From: JBGSUZ01 sp043770095
Lineage (GTDB): Bacteria > Bacillota > Clostridia > Peptostreptococcales > Acidaminobacteraceae
Direction of reading: 5' to 3'
DNA: 19,996 bases
NCBI GenBank assembly: GCA_043770095.1
Contig: JAYVIR010000080.1
Span: 1-19,996 of the forward strand
How positions within the stretch are numbered: the stretch's first letter is position 1; each line of letters starts with the position of its first letter. The translations under genes were made by a program, and so were the position numbers. The notes below the pieces were generated by a model. It had not been told where the DNA came from. It was given only the letters and a program-made list of their open reading frames with translations, and made no database searches. Positions 16,009 to 19,996 of this stretch are shown here, in pieces.

Positions 16009-16434
16009 ATGATGAGAGATTTTTATACGACCAGATTGGTAAAATCAGAAGACTTGAATCACCATGGCACATTATTTGCCGGCAGAATGTCAGAGTGGTT
16101 TGTTGAAGGCTGCTTTATTGCAGCAGCGACTATTCATGGTAACCCAGAAGACATGGTTTGCATTAAGCTGCATGGTCTCAAGTTCGGAAAACCGGCAAAG
16201 AAGGGACAAATTATTCAATTGACCACAAAAGTCGTTCTTACAGGAAATTCTAGCATGACGGTATATGGAAAAGTCACTGGCGTAGACGATGAAGATATTT
16301 CAGTAGATGGCTTTATCACATTCGTATGTGTAGATGACAGTGGCAAGAAAATGAGCCACGGTATTGCGAGTCCTGAACCAGCGAATGAGGAAGAAACTAA
16401 ATTAGTGGCAATTGCTAAGACTTTAAAAGGTTAA
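16009..16434 (+). CDS. Hotdog-fold acyl-CoA thioesterase (YciA/BFIT type)
   Basis: The 141-aa protein has the signature of acyl-CoA thioesterases, DLNHHGTLFAGRMSEWF (residues 15-31), which fits the N-H-x-G-T-x-F-G-G pattern with alanine for the first of the two glycines, followed by a beta-strand core (CIKLHGLKFGKPAKKGQII) and SMTVYGKV. It should hydrolyse acyl-CoA to the free acid and CoA in the cytoplasm; chain length is not readable. GGAG precedes the ATG; a second in-frame ATG directly follows and could also serve. It has its own terminator and no apparent pathway partner beside it. It is unrelated in sequence subfamily to the FlK-like thioesterase at 1761. Confidence 0.85.
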   Translation: MMRDFYTTRLVKSEDLNHHGTLFAGRMSEWFVEGCFIAAATIHGNPEDMVCIKLHGLKFGKPAKKGQIIQLTTKVVLTGNSSMTVYGKVTGVDDEDISVDGFITFVCVDDSGKKMSHGIASPEPANEEETKLVAIAKTLKG

Positions 16435-16454
16435 AAATTAATACTAAAAAAATG

Positions 16455-16496
16455 AGGGCTGATTTAATCGATTTATTCGAAGAAATCAGCCTTTTT
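16455..16496 (+). terminator. Rho-independent terminator after the thioesterase gene
   Basis: GGCTGATTT (16457-16465) pairs with AAATCAGCC (16483-16491), with a further TCGA/TCGA stem inside the loop, then a TTTTT run. Confidence 0.85.
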
Positions 16497-16536
16497 AGCA
16501 TCTGTTTATTATAAAAAATACTTGACGTTTTTTCGG

Positions 16537-16565
16537 TTGTGAGAAGTGCTGGCATTTGAGATAAT
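16537..16565 (+). promoter_or_regulatory. Possible promoter of the ada-like gene
   Basis: TTGTGA (16537-16542) and GATAAT (16560-16565) are 17 bp apart, 54 nt before the ATG. I could not find an E. coli-type Ada box nearby. Confidence 0.45.
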
Positions 16566-16619
16566 TAAATTGATTTTGAACATAAATGAAAAAAATGTTA
16601 TAAGGGAGTTGGTAAGTAG

Positions 16620-17669
16620 ATGAAACTGACGGACGATCAAAAATATCAAGCACTCATTGAAAAAGATCCCACGCTAGATGGCGCATTTTATACAGCGGTA
16701 AAAACCACTGGTATTTTTTGTCGCACAGTTTGTACGGCGCGAAAGCCAAAACGAGAAAATGTTCAATTCTATGATACGATTAAAGAGTCGATGGCGGCAG
16801 GTTATAGACCGTGTAAAATATGTAGACCGATGGAAAGTGTCTCAAGAATACCTGATGAAATTCAAATATTAATTGCTGAGGTGGAAGCGCAGCCACATTT
16901 TAAAATAATGGAGTGGCAATTAAGAGAACGTGGGATTGATCCCAATACGTTAAGACGGTGGTTTATAAAACAATATGGCATGACTTTTCAAGCGTTCTGC
17001 CGAATGCAGCGAATCAATCAAGCGTTTGGAGCGCTTAAAGAGGGTGAATCAGTATTAGCGGCGGCACTTGACAGTGGTTATGAGTCTGTTAGCGGTTTTA
17101 ATAGCGCATTTGAAAAAGTTATTGGAACAACTCCAGGAAAAAGTACCACACAGCCTCAATCCATTTTGATTTATAAGCGATTTGACACGCCGATAGGGCC
17201 AATGATTACGGTTGCTAGTGAAATAGGTATTTGTCTTCTAGAGTTTGGCGACCGAAGAATGTTAGAGACGGAGTTTATGGATTTGCAACATCGTCTAAAC
17301 GCCATCATCATACCAGGGCGAAGCGAATTGACGGATCAAGTCATCAAAGAGATGGATGATTACTTTAAAGGAATTCGCACTGATTTTGAAGTGTCACTAC
17401 ATACCCCAGGAACTGCGTTTCAAAATCAAGTATGGGAAGCGCTTCGTACAATTTCTTTTGGAGAAACCGTGTCCTATCAATTTTTAGCGAACTTTATTGA
17501 AAATCCTAAAGCCGTCAGAGCTGTTGGAAGTGCGAATGGAATGAACCGCATTGCAATCATTATTCCATGCCATAGAGTTATTGGTGCAGATGGCAGTCTT
17601 ACCGGTTATGGTGGTGGGTTATGGCGCAAGGAGTGGTTGCTAGCGCATGAAAAGAAGATTAAAAAGTAG
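16620..17669 (+). CDS. ada: Ada-like bifunctional regulator and O6-alkylguanine-DNA alkyltransferase
   Basis: The protein of 349 aa is the full three-part Ada architecture. The N-terminal zinc domain has C34, C38, C65 and C68 (GIFCRTVCTARKP ... YRPCKICRP); C34 corresponds to E. coli Cys38, the methylphosphotriester acceptor. An AraC-type DNA-binding domain follows (about 75-170, with the second helix-turn-helix VLAAALDSGYESVSGFNSAF). The C-terminal alkyltransferase domain has the active-site PCHRVIG with C317 (E. coli Cys321) and GYGGGLWRKEWLLAHE. It should repair O6-alkylguanine suicidally and, once methylated on C34, activate transcription of alkylation-repair genes. AAGGGAG lies 11 nt before ATG. 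No alkA or alkB neighbour is seen, so it may control targets elsewhere. Confidence 0.93.
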   Translation: MKLTDDQKYQALIEKDPTLDGAFYTAVKTTGIFCRTVCTARKPKRENVQFYDTIKESMAAGYRPCKICRPMESVSRIPDEIQILIAEVEAQPHFKIMEWQLRERGIDPNTLRRWFIKQYGMTFQAFCRMQRINQAFGALKEGESVLAAALDSGYESVSGFNSAFEKVIGTTPGKSTTQPQSILIYKRFDTPIGPMITVASEIGICLLEFGDRRMLETEFMDLQHRLNAIIIPGRSELTDQVIKEMDDYFKGIRTDFEVSLHTPGTAFQNQVWEALRTISFGETVSYQFLANFIENPKAVRAVGSANGMNRIAIIIPCHRVIGADGSLTGYGGGLWRKEWLLAHEKKIKK

Positions 17670-17682
17670 AATGATCAATAGG

Positions 17683-17716
17683 AAATGCCCTCAGAGTTTA
17701 AGCCTGAGGGCATTTT
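17683..17716. terminator. Terminator between ada and the convergent HD-GYP gene
   Basis: AAATGCCCTCAG (17683-17694) pairs perfectly with CTGAGGGCATTT (17704-17715) around a 9-nt loop, followed by a short T-run on the plus strand. It also lies after the minus-strand gene, though the T-run there is short. Confidence 0.8.
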
Positions 17717-17728
17717 ACAGGTTATTTT

Positions 17729-19318
17729 CTATTGTTCTAAAATCAGGAGCAATTCTTCTACATCGGGTGTTTGATTAAGAGAAGACCAATCTTTATAAGC
17801 TTCAATTGCAATTGGAATAAAGGCATCCACTAATGCTTTATCAAAATGTGTTCCAGAGCCATCTTGAATGATTTGCAAGGCTTCGCTTAGAGGCATTTCT
17901 TTACGGTAGGAGCGTTCGGAAGTAAGTGAGTCAAAGACATCCGCAATGGCAACAATACGAGCACCTAGTGGAATGTCATCGCCACATAGGCCATCTGGGT
18001 AACCACTGCCATCCACTTTTTCGTGATGGCCTTTTACAATTGCTTTTACAGGGCTAAATATATCTGAAACGCCGAGAATATTGTAAGCCGTCATTGGATG
18101 TTTCTTTATTTCTTCAAATTCTGGTTCTGAGAGTTTTCCAGGATTGTTTAATATTTTAATATCAACTTTAATTTTACCGATATCATGAAGCAAGCCGCTA
18201 AGGCGGATGATTTCAAGCTCAGGATATCCAATAACGGTTGCAAGTGCCACGGAATAATGAGAAACCCGTTCAGAATGACCTTTAGTATAGACGTCAACTT
18301 CTTCTAAGCTTTTGATCAATATGGAAATGATTTCGATATATTTTTGATTAATCTCTTTATCTCTAGAACTGAGTTCTGAAGACAGATTGTTGATGCACTG
18401 ACTGAGTTCAGAAAAATCTTTGGAAAAGTCAAGATCAATTTTTTGAGAATAATCATGATAAGTAATGCGTTTAATACGTTTGATACTTTCTTCAAAATTG
18501 CCAGTAAGGCGCATAAGAATGCTTAAAAGAAGAATCATAGAAATGGCGAGGATGCTTAAAATAAGATATAACAATTTATTGGCATGATCGTTGATGGAAT
18601 GCGCCAACAAATTATTGGATGTGCTCAGCTTAAAATATTGATTAGAAGTTGAATCTATTGTATTGAGATCAATGCGTGAAATTATGAGTGATTTTGAATC
18701 AATAAAAGTTAATGTAAGGTCAGATTTCGAAGCGTAAAACTGCTCAAGGGTATTTTCAATCACATAGTCAACGCGCTGACCTAAAGCATAGTAGCCATGA
18801 ATATCGTTTCTGTTAACATCAGTTAGGCCTGTTATAGCAACGATGAACAGTTCGTGATTATAATAAATCAAATAACCGACGGAGGCATTTAGCAGTTCTT
18901 TTTTATCAACTTTATGGAATAATGCACTATAAATAGTTTCGGGAAGAATCCCGTAAAGCTCGTTATAGGCATTATGAGTGTTTAATAAATAGAGCGTATC
19001 AACACTGAAAGCAGGGTCCTTAATTAAATACTTAGTGGCGTTTTGCTCAATCCAAGGCCGGTTTCTGGCGTTTGTGGCCTCAACGAGTTCCGTCCAACCT
19101 GTGTGCGCAGCAGATAAGTTAATGAGTCGATTATTGCTTGTAATAATTAAATTTTCAATGCTGTGCTGTATTTCTTGATCCATGTTCTCAGTCAACTGTT
19201 GATTAAAACCTTCAATATAATATTTTGAGGTCAGCGTAATGATAACGAGAACTGCAACCCAAATACTTCCGACAATAATAATGAGTTGCGCATAAAGTCT
19301 TAATGATTTAAATTTCAT
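17729..19318 (-). CDS. Membrane CHASE4-like sensor with HD-GYP phosphodiesterase
   Basis: I use ATG 19318 (529 aa; AAAGGA 10 nt upstream) rather than the GTG eleven codons earlier, which has no binding site. A first membrane helix (about 10-30), an extracellular sensor of about 215 residues and a second helix (about 249-272) precede a HAMP-like linker and the HD-GYP domain. The start of the sensor (NNRLINLSAAHTGWTELVEA, 62-81, with N-x10-12 tail NATKYLI) has the pattern of CHASE4. The catalytic domain is intact: TKGHSERV, HDIGK (H378, D379) and HHEKVDGSGYP (H431, H432, G439-Y440-P441). It should hydrolyse c-di-GMP in response to an outside signal. It is a single gene, divergent from the thiamine-regulated cytX transcript. 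Confidence 0.9.
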   Translation of the reverse strand: MKFKSLRLYAQLIIIVGSIWVAVLVIITLTSKYYIEGFNQQLTENMDQEIQHSIENLIITSNNRLINLSAAHTGWTELVEATNARNRPWIEQNATKYLIKDPAFSVDTLYLLNTHNAYNELYGILPETIYSALFHKVDKKELLNASVGYLIYYNHELFIVAITGLTDVNRNDIHGYYALGQRVDYVIENTLEQFYASKSDLTLTFIDSKSLIISRIDLNTIDSTSNQYFKLSTSNNLLAHSINDHANKLLYLILSILAISMILLLSILMRLTGNFEESIKRIKRITYHDYSQKIDLDFSKDFSELSQCINNLSSELSSRDKEINQKYIEIISILIKSLEEVDVYTKGHSERVSHYSVALATVIGYPELEIIRLSGLLHDIGKIKVDIKILNNPGKLSEPEFEEIKKHPMTAYNILGVSDIFSPVKAIVKGHHEKVDGSGYPDGLCGDDIPLGARIVAIADVFDSLTSERSYRKEMPLSEALQIIQDGSGTHFDKALVDAFIPIAIEAYKDWSSLNQTPDVEELLLILEQ

Positions 19319-19445
19319 AGGAGTACAATCCTTTATCAATCTGACGTCCACGATGACATGGTAAAATGAAAAGTCACATTCATTATATACTCATATGATA
19401 CCACAAAATGCAGCCTATTAAACCTATTTCAAGGTACTTATGAAA

Positions 19446-19473
19446 TTGACAAAGGCGCTGTGCCTATGATAAT
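19446..19473 (+). promoter_or_regulatory. Promoter of the TPP riboswitch-cytX transcript
   Basis: A perfect TTGACA (19446-19451) and GATAAT (19468-19473) are 16 bp apart. The predicted start at about 19480 leaves the whole aptamer (from 19536) in the leader. The 126 bp between the HD-GYP start and this promoter contain a minus-strand TATAAT (19382-19387) with no good -35; otherwise I see nothing there. Confidence 0.65.
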
Positions 19474-19535
19474 CTAAGGCTGAAAGATAATTGCTAATAT
19501 CGGTTGAAACCAAATTTGACCGGTGATAATTGAAT

Positions 19536-19632
19536 ATGTTGGGGGAGCTTGCACCTGCAGGCTGAGAGGAGACGAACCGTAGTCTCGACCCATATACCTG
19601 ATTTGGATAATGCCAACGTAGGAAAATAACAT
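19536..19632 (+). ncRNA. TPP riboswitch (THI element)
   Basis: The conserved core is easy to see: CTGAGA (19562-19567), then ACCTGATTTGGATAATGCC (19596-19614) and AACGTAGG. The closing helix P1 is ATGTT (19536-19540) with AACAT (19628-19632), and a GAGAC/GTCTC arm forms the variable stem. The core binds thiamine pyrophosphate. A terminator hairpin (19657-19683) follows, so this is most likely an OFF switch by transcription attenuation that lowers cytX when thiamine pyrophosphate is plentiful. Confidence 0.95.
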
Positions 19633-19656
19633 TAGATTTTTTATCTAAATTTTAAT

Positions 19657-19692
19657 GGGACATGCCTCTACTTGGCGTGTCCCTATTTTATT
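19657..19692 (+). terminator. Expression-platform terminator of the TPP riboswitch
   Basis: GGGACATGCC (19657-19666) pairs with GGCGTGTCCC (19674-19683), with one G-U pair and a 7-nt loop, followed by TATTTTATT. Part of its loop and 3' arm (19669-19678) is complementary to the aptamer core, so it probably competes with an antiterminator. Confidence 0.85.
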
Positions 19693-19713
19693 GTGTAGAG
19701 AAGGGGTGCTGGT

Positions 19714-19996
19714 ATGACAGAAGAAAAAACAGGATTACGGAGCAACGGGCTGTTGTGGTTTGGTGCGGCGGTGTCTATTGCAGAAATTTTAACAGGTGCA
19801 TTGGTTGCGCCACTGGGCTTTGAAAGAGGTTTAACCGCCATTGTGATTGGGCATATTATTGGCTGCGTATTGCTTTATGGTGCAGGGCTCATCGGCGCTC
19901 AGACGGGTCGATCGGCTATGGAAAGTTGTCGGATTGCCTTCGGTGGTAAGGGATCTTACCTCTTTTCCGTATTAAATATCATTCAGTTAATTGGAT
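19714..19996 (+). CDS. cytX: CytX, putative hydroxymethylpyrimidine permease (partial)
   Basis: Only the first 94 codons are present; the gene runs past the window edge. The start (AAGGGG site 8 nt upstream) lies just after the riboswitch terminator. The sequence LWFGAAVSIAEILTGALVAPLGF, GHIIGCVLLYGAGLIGAQTG and SAMESCRIAFG is characteristic of CytX, an NCS1-family (cytosine/purine permease) transporter typically found under TPP riboswitches and thought to import hydroxymethylpyrimidine for thiamine synthesis. The first membrane helices are visible. The riboswitch context makes the assignment strong even though the protein is incomplete. Confidence 0.92.
   Translation, partial: MTEEKTGLRSNGLLWFGAAVSIAEILTGALVAPLGFERGLTAIVIGHIIGCVLLYGAGLIGAQTGRSAMESCRIAFGGKGSYLFSVLNIIQLIG

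Noticed and set aside
16566..16619. Search for an Ada-type operator before the ada-like gene
   Set aside because: No match to the known Ada box was found by eye; Clostridial Ada sites are not well defined.
1..19996. CRISPR arrays, tRNA or rRNA genes, insertion sequences
   Set aside because: No regularly spaced repeats, cloverleaf patterns, transposase motifs or terminal inverted repeats were seen.

Overview
The window looks like the chromosome of a low-GC Gram-positive anaerobe of the Clostridia (Firmicutes). The signs are AT-rich DNA, strong AGGAGG-type ribosome binding sites, TTGACA/TATAAT-like promoters, a TPP riboswitch with a terminator platform in front of cytX, and a Na+-translocating decarboxylase beta subunit, which is typical of fermentative anaerobes. 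The genus cannot be named from sequence alone. I saw no rRNA, tRNA, CRISPR array, prophage or insertion sequence. It reads as an ordinary chromosomal mosaic of short operons separated by good rho-independent terminators.

Region 1 (about 180-2250): an operon of two tiny single-helix membrane proteins (30 and 43 aa, at 241-333 and 354-485), a Na+-pump decarboxylase beta subunit (OadB/GcdB/MmdB family) and a FlK-like hotdog thioesterase, closed by a terminator. No carboxyltransferase or biotin-carrier gene lies inside the window. This is the most unusual gene set here. Region 2 (2287-5402): an EamA/DMT exporter, an 82-aa SH3/Tudor-like small protein, a convergent cupin and a short homoserine dehydrogenase without an ACT domain. 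Region 3 (5540-6774): an RlmA-type 23S rRNA methyltransferase whose stop codon overlaps the start of a YjdM/PhnA zinc-ribbon protein.

Region 4 (6980-9031): a dCache/HAMP chemoreceptor. Region 5 (9094-12973, minus strand): a TetR regulator followed after 6 nt by a 1024-aa MMPL/RND transporter with a YhgE-like extracellular repeat domain. It is driven by a near-consensus promoter with a 30-bp palindrome directly downstream of the -10, so it is probably autorepressed. Region 6 (12995-15478): a PAS-PAS-GGDEF-HD-GYP protein with intact cyclase and phosphodiesterase motifs, followed by a DUF1697 protein. Then comes a 530-bp stretch with no convincing gene. Region 7 (16009-17669): a YciA/BFIT-type acyl-CoA thioesterase and an Ada-like fusion (zinc, AraC helix-turn-helix and O6-alkylguanine transferase domains). 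Region 8 (17729-19318, minus): a membrane CHASE4-like HD-GYP phosphodiesterase. Region 9 (19446-end): a promoter, a TPP riboswitch with a terminator that can pair alternatively with the aptamer core, and the start of cytX, which runs off the window.

Taken together the window carries sensing and second-messenger functions (one chemoreceptor, two c-di-GMP enzymes), efflux under TetR control, alkylation repair, and acyl-CoA and Na+-linked metabolism. Family assignments come from motifs read by eye; no database search was run.
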